A program made the translations under genes and the position numbers. A stretch of 64,000 bases of DNA from Takakia lepidozioides (lineage: Eukaryota; Streptophyta; Takakiopsida; Takakiales; Takakiaceae), in assembly GCA_030704615.1 (NCBI GenBank), contig CM060731.1:50778001-50842000 (forward strand), given 5' to 3'. Below are positions 22,701 through 31,611 of this stretch, piece by piece. The notes under the pieces were generated by a model, which was not told the DNA's origin, did not search any database, and saw nothing but the letters and a program-made list of their open reading frames with translations. How positions within the stretch are numbered: the first letter of the stretch is position 1; every line of letters starts with the position of its first letter.

Positions 22701-22888
22701 AAGTCATAACACTGGGCATCTCCATGCCCATATTTGCCACAATGCCCACACTGCAACTGTGCAGGCTGTGCTTGTGCCGGCCTTCTGCCACTCTCTGGGC
22801 AATCTCTCTTGACATGGGGTCCTCCACATGTCCAACATATCACCCCTGGTTGCTGTTGGCCTGCAAAAGATGCCACGGGCCTTTGCAC
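19790..22888 (-). CDS. Gag-pol segment: zinc knuckles, aspartic protease and C5 DNA methyltransferase
   Basis: This is a 1032-codon frame counted from a GTG at 22888; it is open further upstream and overlaps gag in the -1 frame. Domains in order: two CCHC knuckles (C18-C30 with a C-x2-C-x3-H spacing, C47-C60), an Arg/Gly-rich stretch (70-112), a short coiled segment (117-130), retroviral aspartic protease (VLLDSGAQPLMLG, D380), then a cytosine-5 DNA methyltransferase at about 615-935 (20084-21046). The methyltransferase has motif I DLFGGISTG (622-630), catalytic motif IV PCQ (C711) with GHSSAGHGNGLRDSRTGLF, motif VI ENV (754-756), motif VIII RAHRPRLWW (791-799) and motif X GQAMDLNCLTWIV (919-931). 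It is single-domain, without BAH or CXXC modules, about the size of a bacterial or DNMT2-like enzyme. The frame ends in one UAG followed by CAA CCA. Confidence 0.93.
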   Translation of the reverse strand: MQRPVASFAGQQQPGVICWTCGGPHVKRDCPESGRRPAQAQPAQLQCGHCGKYGHGDAQCYDLHPELRPGQFQGNNGGRGRGGPAQRGRGGRARGAGQGQAQHGQGRGGQGVDQGMANRLQQLEQRLAAMTIAQAVPAPRRDGPPPAPEGGDMGGMGFMCGAALPLEQVESAAAVTRGATRVPEPRGAEVELDPQRGEASRQARLPQSFTLAETVSTPSMAPSSRPTVTEAEVTMPLGRATRAALTPAAKASTAGVLLGAATSVCQAPLFSATMIATPGVRPAAVFRLAATLCESQEVTSSSAELVEGVVAEGSSDLRVKTATAAPWQAAAARLTELPARPAIERAMVTPGVVLLDNQGGIFTLSGPASKKYRPLRVLLDSGAQPLMLGRAAIAGLGLMEADMEPCPFQIQTSLGGSEQARGMTRHQLAIRLQPDHPVDGSVMRAKAIVTDAVSYDVLVGGAVLYPMGFTLDFWEESASYRPGWQSGDGRRAQLPVTFIGGIAATQRGKMPTLAAFTAAVSWPGELLEGNAYAEDVPPPAEQDDMHGTAELPAMVAHTPLWGTSKDLQHAADGRVQQAWVEAFVPSGEEESAVIVPGPPQLSPLDTTPLVWQRPDEGICLLDLFGGISTGLAAVLQAGVRVRRYLYVERDETARRVSLRHVAQMVQQHPELLQVSAVRGYQQALPADISLLGAQDLERVGSIDLVVAGWPCQGHSSAGHGNGLRDSRTGLFWEMVRILRHLQLHQAVSPAYILENVPLMGDSRARVMASVHQVRSWLGSAVLLDAAAVGSRAHRPRLWWTNLMPPALLKRAFDGVQRPAHLTVDGILDTGRQSQRVRHDDRSPLAVVNRVGQPRAALPTLLSFPGSHAFRDGGPGLLWDAQLQQLVEPNADERERAMGFSTGTTAVPSLSEASRRQVLGQAMDLNCLTWIVSLAMAEQRRVRSALPLMVSLPTETVQAASGGEPVRTTRCRHPWHMWEVLEVQRELAAKAAVMDEVGDSSRDEEVLNDEMMGQDEALSLTEQEGGTAQEVAA

Positions 22889-23991
22889 CTGAGGCCCCCT
22901 GTAAGCTCCATGGAACTTGGGCTGGGCAACCTTGCCCCCCTGACCACGCTGTTGGGCAGTCCCTTGTGTTGTGGGCTGACAACTGTGCCCCGTACAGGCA
23001 TGTCCTTGCCAAATCCAATTGTAACAACTCGTTCCTCCACCATGTTGAGTTCAATCCGCTCAGCCAGCAGAAACACATCTGCTAATGTGGGTTGGGCTGC
23101 TTGTAACAGGGTTGCATCTCGCACCCTTCTCTTGAGCTCCTTGTCCAGAATTCCATACCAAAACTGGATTGCCTGAGCTTCAGTAACCCCTTGGGTCACA
23201 CTTATCAAGCGCCTCATACGAGTGTACGCCTCTCGCAGGCTCTCACTGGGTTTGCGCTGGAAGTCTTGCAAACTTCGCAGCTTCTCTGTCCGTACACCTT
23301 GGTAGTTCCTTCGCAACTCCTGGAAGAACTCCACCACCGGGTTGAATCTAGGCACATGGGTTGTAGCTGTGGCAGGAGGAGTAGTAGCACCTTCTGAACT
23401 GGTACCACCTGCAGAAGTACCAGCACTACCTGCTCCACTACTAGTGCTGGCAGTGGGAGCTATTGGTACTGATGCAGCTACTGGTCGCGTCATGCCTCGA
23501 GTAATGGAGATGTAGTCAGGTGACCAATACATCCTCCACTCCTCAATCTCTGCTTCATGTCCTCGCCTGAACTCGTGGTAATCGTCCATAGGCGGGCCTT
23601 CCAAATGCTGGAACAGTCCCTTCCACGCCATGAATGGGGTGAATAGATGTGGATTGCGCATCTGCTGCAAATCACACCAGCTGTCGAACTCCTGGATAAA
23701 GTCATCCAACTCGATTGTGCCCACAGCTCCAGAGTACCTACGAGGCCCCTTGGTAGCTCCATACATCTCCTCCATGTCGTCCCACAACAATGGCGAATGA
23801 AAGTGCACACCTGTTGATGAAGCCTCCGAGCCTGTGTCTGACTCTACAGTAATTGAGGGTGGCGGTGAAGGTGGTCTGAACCGAATACCTCTTCTTGTGA
23901 ACCCACTCTCACTGTTACTGCCTGTAGCCGTACTCCCCTCAAAACCCTTGGGTAACTCCGTAATGACACTCACAATGTGCACCTCCTCCAC
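22840..23991 (-). CDS. Gag polyprotein of the retrotransposon
   Basis: A 383-codon frame. Residues of about 210-320 match the retrotransposon gag fold: FFQELRRNYQG, then LRSLQDFQRKPSESLREAY, then AIQFWYGILDKELKRRV. The N-terminal 200 residues are Ser/Pro-rich and unrecognised. After about residue 340 the frame reads as poor sequence, while the -1 frame continues as a Gln/Gly-rich linker into the two zinc knuckles, so the real Gag ends in the downstream frame. G-runs at 22935-22940 and 22895-22899 on the minus strand lie in the overlap and could allow slippage. A one-base indel is the alternative. Confidence 0.85.
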   Translation of the reverse strand: MEEVHIVSVITELPKGFEGSTATGSNSESGFTRRGIRFRPPSPPPSITVESDTGSEASSTGVHFHSPLLWDDMEEMYGATKGPRRYSGAVGTIELDDFIQEFDSWCDLQQMRNPHLFTPFMAWKGLFQHLEGPPMDDYHEFRRGHEAEIEEWRMYWSPDYISITRGMTRPVAASVPIAPTASTSSGAGSAGTSAGGTSSEGATTPPATATTHVPRFNPVVEFFQELRRNYQGVRTEKLRSLQDFQRKPSESLREAYTRMRRLISVTQGVTEAQAIQFWYGILDKELKRRVRDATLLQAAQPTLADVFLLAERIELNMVEERVVTIGFGKDMPVRGTVVSPQHKGLPNSVVRGARLPSPSSMELTGGLRCKGPWHLLQANSNQG

Positions 23992-24510
23992 GTGACACTA
24001 TAAGGTTCTAGTACTAATCTAATAGTGACACGGGTGGGCACCTGTTGCAGTCTAAGGGTCATATCCCAATGGCTCAGGGCACCTGCACCTGCATCCACCG
24101 CAAGAACTCCTATGGTTGGCTGGTCATCAACCCAGCCTCACCATAGAAGAAACACTGGTGGTCTTGCTGGTCATCACTCCAGCCTCACCACCGACAGCAT
24201 ACTCTAGGATTGACCGGTGATCAAATCCGGCCTAATCCCTATGAAAGCAAGCGCCCACACAAAACCAACATGGCGCACAGTCAAGCATGCAGGTGTTGGG
24301 GGGGATCCAAACACAAGAAATCAAAACATCAACACCCCCACACCAAAATCCAACAGCAACGCTGATCCTGCAGAATATCCCAGCCCAAAACCCCGGACTG
24401 ACTGGCCTCCACCAAGAGAGGCTTTGGCAACTACAAGTATAAGGTAATGAAAATAGTACAGAGATGGAGGGGAAGAATAGAAGCCCGACCAAGCAAGATC
24501 TAATCCTGAT

Positions 24511-25272
24511 CTATGCTATCAACTGCCAGACTTCTCTCAAAGTGCCTCGCTCTGCATGATGGTAAGGTGTAGGAGGTATATCTATGTCCAGAAACCTGCC
24601 ACTAACCTTGTCCCAAGCTACAGTAGCTCGCTCTAACCAACCCTCCTCCTCTTTCTGCCAGGTAGAGACAAAGCAATACTCCCCTATCTCCCGCTCACTG
24701 AACACTAAAGAAAACAAAGGTAGGGTCTGATAGTCTCTCAACTCGAAAGCTTTGAGACGGTTGCGGGTGTCCTCATTGCGAATGACTGCATCTCCTTCAC
24801 GCACAACAAACATGTCATTGCTGATGAACCCCCGCTCATGGTTGCCCTGTGCAGAGCGTATCCGGCTGCAACCATGTCTGATTGCACAAACTTGTGTAGC
24901 TCCTGCTCCTCTGCTCCAGTACACCACGGCCTTGTGACTGAAAACCTTGGTCCCCGGGGCTGTCTTTGGCTGTGTTCCAAGCCTAGCTTTCACCCACTTT
25001 GGTATTTCACCTACAGCTGCAGAACTGCTGGCTCCAACAGAGTTCTGACTGTCCAAGGCAATATTGAGGCCCTCAATGCCAACTACAGCAGTCTGTTGTC
25101 TACTGCTAATGCCTGACTCCCAGTATGCAATCAACTCGTCCAACTGTTCTCCACTCAAATCAGTCTGAGTTCCTTGGGAAACATAAATCCTGTCCCCTTG
25201 TGTGCACAGGCTAAGAGAAGAGACCTGCCCTTCAATTACGTCCTCATTTCCCCAGCCATGCAAGGAGTACAT
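24511..25272 (-). CDS. Accessory ORF upstream of gag, unknown function
   Basis: A 253-codon frame with a true ATG at 25272, on the same strand as gag and separated from it by about 520 bp. The family is not recognised. The second half is rich in charged and aromatic residues (WVKARLGTQPKT, AVVYWSRGAGATQVCAIRHG, YCFVSTWQKEEEGWLERATV) and looks like a folded globular domain. There is no signal peptide, membrane segment or zinc motif. Most gypsy elements have nothing between leader and gag, so this is an extra gene of the element, or a captured host exon. The 24000-24510 spacer contains a short direct repeat (TGGTCATCA with CCAGCCTCACCA, 24118 and 24167). Confidence 0.6.
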   Translation of the reverse strand: MYSLHGWGNEDVIEGQVSSLSLCTQGDRIYVSQGTQTDLSGEQLDELIAYWESGISSRQQTAVVGIEGLNIALDSQNSVGASSSAAVGEIPKWVKARLGTQPKTAPGTKVFSHKAVVYWSRGAGATQVCAIRHGCSRIRSAQGNHERGFISNDMFVVREGDAVIRNEDTRNRLKAFELRDYQTLPLFSLVFSEREIGEYCFVSTWQKEEEGWLERATVAWDKVSGRFLDIDIPPTPYHHAERGTLREVWQLIA

Positions 25273-26994
25273 CCACAGATTTGTCTCTCATATAGACCAG
25301 CACAGGTTCTAGAGACAGGATTGTGGATCTTTTATGGCCCACTCACACTCTAAAAATTCCATAGATTTTTAGCAGAGTCCCAAAAACAGAAACCAGGTCT
25401 AGGTAGGTAGATTTCCCATTTCTGCAGCTATCCCCCCAAAAACTGAGTCAAACAGAGCCCATATGACAAAGATATGACCAATTAGGCTCTAAATCATTCG
25501 AATTAGATCAAAAAGGCTTTTTTTTTTTTTTTAACACCAAAACGTTCTCGCCATTAAAAACTGTTCCCATGTTATCTACGGGTTGATCTGTCGGATAAGT
25601 GATATCCACACTTGTGCCCTCCGTTCCCTGCAGGTTCCCGATTTTCCATCTGAACAGCCCGTCTCGAGTTCTCCACACATGGGCGGGTCTTGGGGAATTA
25701 CGATGAATACAATGGCACGCTGAAGCTCAGCAGCAGGTAGACAATGTGTCCATTAATGTAAAGAGCCTGGCAGATCGACAGTTTGAAACGATCAATGCTT
25801 CATCTCCTGTTATGCCATTCGCATCAGCCTGCCGTAGATTGTCTGTCAACCAATATCCGAGTTCAATTGTCCAAGCAGAAATCTACTAGAAATCTACCAA
25901 CCGGCTACTGATTCCATAAATACTGGCAACTCCCATTCTGGATCTGTACTCAATGGATCAGTATAGAGTGGCTGCCCTTAGGGCGCGCTTCATCCCAACC
26001 AGGGTAATCTGCACTGAAGCCGAGATGACACTTGAAGCGGCTGCTTCCACAATGCTCCCTCTTTGGTGCATTCATCGTGCTAATCTAGCACTGCCCAAAC
26101 CACGCCACAAACTCTCGTTGGTGCAGGAAATATGGCTGCCGCATTGCAGGTCTCGGGTCAGGCTCTCCATATCCTAGGCGTGCATATTGCTGCTGATATT
26201 GGGGCTGCCTTCAAATTGACTGCCAATAGGCCCGAACCTTAATTGCGCACTTGCTAGAAAATCTAGCCTGACCCCGTCCATCCATTTGCTTGCTTCCTCG
26301 CGATGTGCAGCCAGACAACCTCACATCAACCAGCCCACAACCACTCCTTCATGGTGGCTGGACTATAGTCGCACACCGACTTCCCACCCATTGCTAGTAA
26401 CCATTCCACATGAAAGCCAACGACGGCACAATCTGCCTTCATGCCAGCCTGTCCCTCCTCGCTGACCAAGAAAACCAACGATAGCCAGCCAACTTCTCAA
26501 CTCGGCCTTTACTGATTGCACACCCTGATATATGCCATGAACAACTTCACCAAATCGTTTGTCATCAGTACCGATATACCATTGGGACGACGACTTGTAG
26601 ACATGAGCCCATCAACCAGTCCAACACCTTGGCTGCTCACTATGTGCAGGTCTGAAACCATCAGTCTGCTCAGGAATTACCTATAGCATGGTATTTTTAT
26701 CTCTGCAGCTGAAGTCGAAGACCACGGTCCACCCACTCGCGTAACCAGCTGCACCTCCGCTTCTAACCACCAAGACAATGAAGGCTTGCATCCCAGCCTT
26801 GCGAGACAACAATAATGCTGATCGTTTCACCATGCTCGGCTCTCAATCTGCCGCTCAGCCAGTGACCGTTAAAAGGGAGAATACCCATGCACTTTTGTGT
26901 TACCGCTTTCAACACACACAAAATCCACAAGTGCTAAAAACTAATTAAGCTCACATCTTGCACTCACAGATGCAAGCTCAATCTCTCTCGAGTG
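25273..26994 (-). other. Leader region of the retrotransposon, no clear gene
   Basis: This 1.7-kb stretch lies between the accessory ORF and the right terminal repeat. A T-run (25517-25532) interrupts it. On the plus strand, about 25733-25888 reads as an open gag-like peptide (QQVDNVSINVKSLADRQFET) and a purine run AAAAGGGAGA lies at 26872-26881, much as before the LTR-like copy at 8972. The right side may therefore be the 3-prime end of an older plus-strand element, with nesting. No primer-binding site complementary to initiator tRNA is seen. Confidence 0.4.
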
Positions 26995-27352
26995 ATAAAC
27001 AAAGCTAAAAAGGACATACACTTCCAACACAAGAAATATAAAATCCATCGCTATCACTCATTGAAACTGAAGTCGAGCCAGGGGCACCCCAAGCTATGGG
27101 GACTCCACCCCACAACAACCTGTATCCCTACATAAGCACACTAAAACCTAAACACATGCAGGAGCTCGGTCGCGCAGGCTCAACTCGAGAGAGATGAGCC
27201 ACGCGACCGCCGCTCTCGTGAAGATAAGGCCATTCAGGTGTCAAACTAAACTTGACACCTGATTTAACACTTGACCTAAATCCAAGTGTTAAATACAAAT
27301 AACTAGCTTTATTCTAGTTGTTTTCACACTGTGCTTATTTAACTTGACAGCT
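26995..27352. repeat. Right 358-bp terminal repeat (LTR-like), 5-prime side of the element
   Basis: Identical over its whole length to 15955-16312, with the same three hairpins. To its left, TCTCGAGTGA is also shared with the diverged copy at 8972, so this copy extends further than the left one. It is followed after about 55 bp by the MITE-like element. Confidence 0.75.
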
Positions 27353-27408
27353 TTGTAATGTTGTTGTTGCCGGAACTGTAGTCGTTAGTTGTTAGATGAG
27401 ACCATTGA

Positions 27409-28107
27409 AGGCAGGTTCACACGATAGAACTCCGTCCGTCCCATCGGGACGTGGCGGCTGCAGCAGGTGCGGCAGGGCGGGGTCCACCCTCGAGGGCGAC
27501 TTCCCGCTGTCCATGCCATCCCCCGTTCCTTCCCCGTGGCTATTCATGGCTAAACCTGTGTGTAGGGTTTAGCCGGAGGTCTCTTCGTGAGAGCTTCTTT
27601 TGCTCTTGCGCAGGGTTTAGGGTGCAGTTTCCACCAAGCTTTGTTGCATCTTCGTCTCTTTTTTCTTCTCTCCAAAGTCTTGCAAGCCATGGCAGCAAAT
27701 ATACAGAATGTAAACAGAGTAAAAGAAGAAACCCCTCCAAGCTCATCTTCACCCACATCTGAGCCATAGATTAACCAAAACATCAAATAAATATGCATCA
27801 TGTACACCTAGTACTAACTGTCATAGACAGCTTGTACACTTAGTACTCTCCAGTATAACTCTCATAAGCTTGTACTCCTAGTACCTGCATAACTCTCATA
27901 AGTGTACCAGCCTGTACACATAGTACGAACAGAGCTCTCACAAAAACAGAGGCAAAATCCCTTGCTTGGGCGTGGCTAAACTCAATGTTGCCTCACAGGT
28001 GCAGTGAACATGTTGCACCGTCCGTCCCGTCCGTCCCCCTTCACGCGTGCGGAGGGCCCGCCACTATGACTGGACGGGACGGACAGATTTACGTCGTGAA
28101 CCTGCCT
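27409..28107. mobile_element. MITE-like element, 699 bp, with terminal inverted repeats
   Basis: The ends are AGGCAGGTTCAC (27409-27420) and its exact complement GTGAACCTGCCT (28096-28107). The similarity continues inward to a shared CCGTCCGTCCC on both sides. A 3-bp direct repeat TGA flanks it (27406-27408 and 28108-28110), the length typical of PIF/Harbinger-type insertions. No transposase is seen inside. Four imperfect palindromes of the form TGTAC-N5-AGTAC lie at 27801, 27833, 27871 and 27913. Confidence 0.65.
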
Positions 28108-28109
28108 TG

Positions 28110-31100
28110 AGATTCATATGCATAGCAACAAACAAGGATGTTGGACCGTGGTCAAAATCGGTAAAGATTTTCTAGCTTTTTTCCCTTTGTGTTCTTAGGA
28201 TCTTCTTGAGCAGAATTTCCCACGTTAGATTGTCTTACGAGGAATTTCCCTGTGAGGATGGGCTCATTTCTTTTCTTTTCTTTATCTTTCTATTTCTTCA
28301 CTTCTTGTCTTTTTCCTCATACGATCAAGGACAGTCTTTCACTATCTATCAGAAACAAGCCTCAAAGGGCAACTGGCTCTCTTGCTTTGCTTTGGCACAA
28401 CATATTAAGAGGAAGATAAGACTAGGGAGCATGACTAAGCACAACACACCAATCAGCGCCTTGACACGGTGTAAGGTACTTTCTCCATTGATTTGCATGT
28501 CTCCGCAAAAGTCTCTCCCTACAAGAGAGCCCATAAAAGGAATAAGCTGAAAAGAAAAAAGTTGGAAAATCTTTACACAAGGGAAGTCACTGTCCCTCAG
28601 TACTTCCGCCTTTCTCAGTCTCCTCTCACTTGGGCTACGCCCTCGTCAGCAAACCCCAAATGCGGAAGTACCTCGGCCCCTCGAATGAAATGGGGAGCTT
28701 TCCACAATTGACATGTGGCCAGTGATCAAGGTAAATGTGTTGGTTGTGATTATAAAAAGTGAGAGTATAGATCCCCACGAAACAACAACTTCGCACTTGA
28801 GCAGGTAGCCCAATGGTTGGGTGTTGGTGCCTTGCCTGTGCATAACCTAGGTGTTGGTGCCTTCAGACCGTCCATTGGGCCCTCGATGGCCTGTGTGTTG
28901 AGCATTAGGCTCTGTAAATTCACTAGATGTTAAAGAAACTTTCTTTCTTTCTTTCTTTCTCCCATGGTGACCAAAGTGCCATAAAATTTACAAAAAGTAA
29001 ATAACAATAATAACTAAATAATATTATTATTTCTATAATATCATAAATATCCTAATACCATTATGGCAGCACATCATAAGGACAACAAAATGCCAACAAA
29101 GACAAATATGAAATCATTAATTAACATTATAATATAATAAGGTAAAACTTGGGTTTTGCCAGTAAAATTGAATAACAGAGATAATGATAGTTCCAATATA
29201 TCCTCAAAATCCATGTCTCTCCGGCGAAACTTCAAGAGTTTCTTCACATTTTCAAAAATTCCAAGAATGTGCTCACGTGATGGTTGAGATTTGCAATAGT
29301 TCTCGCGTAAGCACATTCTTGTTTCGCATATGCTCCCTAACCTCCTCCGTATTTTTGCTGTAGCGCTCAGCCGTCCACTTATTTAAAAAATGAAATAAAA
29401 GAAAATAATGATATTGTTGTGCAGTGTACCTTACCTTCCTACGCAGTTAGTCAAGCCTCCAGACAAGCCTCCAGACGAATACTTAATTATTCTTAAATAA
29501 CGTGTGGGTAGTCCAATACAACGTTGAGTTGTCATGGAGAAGGTGTCATTCGTCCAAGATTCAATGGGGGGCTTATTCACTGTGTTCAAATTCGACACTT
29601 GTAAACCAGTGTTTTTTTGTTTTTTTTTTGTTTTGTTTTTGGTTTGTTTTTTTTTCCTGGCAGCCTATGTTCAAATCGTAGGACTCAACAGCCTAGGCAG
29701 GTATTTATTTATTAATTTTTTTTCTGAAGGGAAATACCCGGGAGCAACCGCTCACAGATCAGGCCCCTTAATTGGAGTGAGAGGAGAAAATAACCTCTTT
29801 CATGATAACCTCGCCATGAGGAGCCGAGCACAAGGCTCAAGGGACACCCCCCAAGGGAAGGGCGAGCACAATAAGCCCACCCCTGAAAAGGGTCAGTACC
29901 CCCATGGGGAAGAGGCCCTATTTACGCTAGCTTCGGCTGGCGTCATACATATACCTATACCAGTGTTGGACATATACCTATACCAGTGTTGGGACGGATA
30001 TAAGTCATCAGGATATCAACCCGGATATCAATGTATCCGGACCTGGAACCGACATTTTTTAGTATCCCGGTTAGATGCATAACCGGACGAAAAAAAATCC
30101 TATACCTGGGGTAAATATCCGGCCAATACCCATCTATATCTAGTGGATCGCAGCCCTAAGCTTGATAACCGGAGGCATACCCGGATCCGATGTTTGTCAC
30201 GTTGGTAATACCGGGCACCGGCGGATATCTAAATCCAAAAGTTTTTAATATCCGGAACCCAATATGACAAAAAGGGGTAGATCCGCCTGATATATACCAC
30301 GTGGAAGGCAGTAACCCTTGGGGGTGAAGAGACACCGAAATTTACGCTTCCTTGGGGAGGCGTCAAATATTTATTGGCCCGGGCCGACATAGCATCAAGT
30401 TGGCCAAAGTGACCTTAACCTTATGTCATGGGTTGTTCCCATGAGACTTAATGGGAACATGCAAGGTTTTAGTTCCCAGTTGGGCACAGGCTACACTGAT
30501 TTTTTCATTCTTTTGTTGGCCTTGAGCAGTGACCACATTAGTATGCATGCATATGCAGCATGAAGTACCTTACACCTCCAGTGGGTCTGAGCTAAACATT
30601 CTCCTTATGTTTTTAATGTGTTCTATTCATGGCTGATTGTGTATGTATATTCACCGATTCATAGGTCAAATGATAATATGTGTTTATATCCCAAGTAATC
30701 AGAGGTTCCTCACGTTCTTTATGTGTTCTACTCAAGCCCACAATGCCATCTTTTTTCATTGCCAAAAAGGCAGGTTCACTGTCTCTGTTTACTGCTCTAA
30801 GGTATCTCCTACACGCCCGTGTGTCTAGGCCTCATGGCAGCCTCCGGGTTTAATTTTTTCCCTTCAATAATTATAAAGAAAATTTACAGGGCCTCTGTCC
30901 CCAGTTGCCTAAAAGGAAAAAGAAAAAGAAAAAAAGGCAGGTGATAAGTTATGAATGAGGAAATAATATAATATGAATATATATATATGTAATATGCTTT
31001 AATAGATAGTACATATATTTTATTATTTTTATTTTATTTTAATGATTTTACTTTTTTTGCTTTTAAAAATAGAGACCAGTGTTGTATTGGTTTATAGGTG

Positions 31101-31260
31101 AAAGACTGATATGTGCAAGGTATATGCACTGCTATTAAATACCAAATTAGTCAACAACATGGCTTAAGTGTATGTCACGCCTTATAATCATTCCATAAAA
31201 CTTCATATCAGTAAGACAATGGCAGGGCCTCCGTGTATCTCACGCCTTGTTTAATATTTA
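28110..31260. other. Gene-poor stretch with repeats
   Basis: No supported gene is seen. It contains a TTTC microsatellite (28940-28960), a SINE-like head near 28805 (GTAGCCCAATGGTTGGG), the inverted copy of the SINE body at 29720-29860, related short segments at 29930 and 30340, and AT-rich DNA at 30950-31080. Confidence 0.5.
29720..29860 (-). repeat. SINE body, inverted relative to the 14.0-kb copy
   Basis: GCTCACAGATCAGGCC, GTGAGAGGAGAAAATAACCT and CTTTCATGATAACCTCGCC match the reverse complement of 14120-14215 with some substitutions. The tRNA-like head is missing here. Confidence 0.6.
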
Positions 31261-31346
31261 TACCACCCTCAACAAAGTAGCAGGATTTGAACCCAGAATT
31301 ACCTGGGTGGTACTGAACGCTCTATCCAACTGAGCTACGGACTAGT
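31260..31346 (-). repeat. tRNA-like SINE head (tRNA pseudogene)
   Basis: The minus strand reads GTCCGTAGCTCAGTTGGATA, GAGCGTTCAGTACCACCCAG and GGGTTCAAATCC, with good A and B boxes. The acceptor stem does not pair (GTCCGTA against TACTTTG) and the anticodon arm is weak. It shares GTACCACCCAG and other bases with the SINE at 14005, so it is not called as a tRNA gene. Confidence 0.55.
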
Positions 31347-31611
31347 GATTATTCTGACATCTATGCAAAACATAAAAAAAGGACTCCCAGGTTTCCTCTG
31401 AAAATAAAAAGAAAAGAAAAGGACAAGCTAAAATAAAAACAAATCTACTAATGCACCCGGATTCCAGTGCCAGGACTGTGTGAAGGTAAGTTAAAACGTT
31501 AAAAGTTAAAACCCATATAAGTTACCCACCCAACAGTGGTAGATGCTAGATACTAGATACCAGATACCAGTCGGGTGGTGGGTGGTTTCACTGGGCCGGG
31601 TTGATGGCGGG

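Larger units (their letters stand above)
15955..27352 (-). mobile_element. Ty3/gypsy-type LTR retrotransposon carrying a DNA cytosine methyltransferase
   Basis: On the minus strand, in order: the terminal repeat at 26995-27352, a 1.7-kb leader, an unrecognised ORF (25272-24511), gag (23991-22840), zinc knuckles, protease and C5 methyltransferase (22888-19790), reverse transcriptase and RNase H (19630-18158, frame open from 19789), integrase with a PHD finger (18293-16656), a purine tract at 16399-16409, and the terminal repeat at 15955-16312. RT before integrase and the HHCC plus DDE integrase place it in the Ty3/gypsy group. The body is visibly more GC-rich than its surroundings. Open points are the LTR borders, the missing recognisable primer-binding site, and gag-like plus-strand sequence in the leader, which could mean nesting. 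Confidence 0.85.

Noticed and set aside
20503-23176. Long plus-strand frames opposite the retrotransposon pol region
   Set aside because: They are shadows of the GC-rich minus-strand coding region; their translations are Pro/Ala/His-rich without domain motifs.
31260-31346. tRNA gene on the minus strand
   Set aside because: A and B boxes are good, but the acceptor stem does not pair and the anticodon arm is poor; it shares non-tRNA bases with SINE copies.
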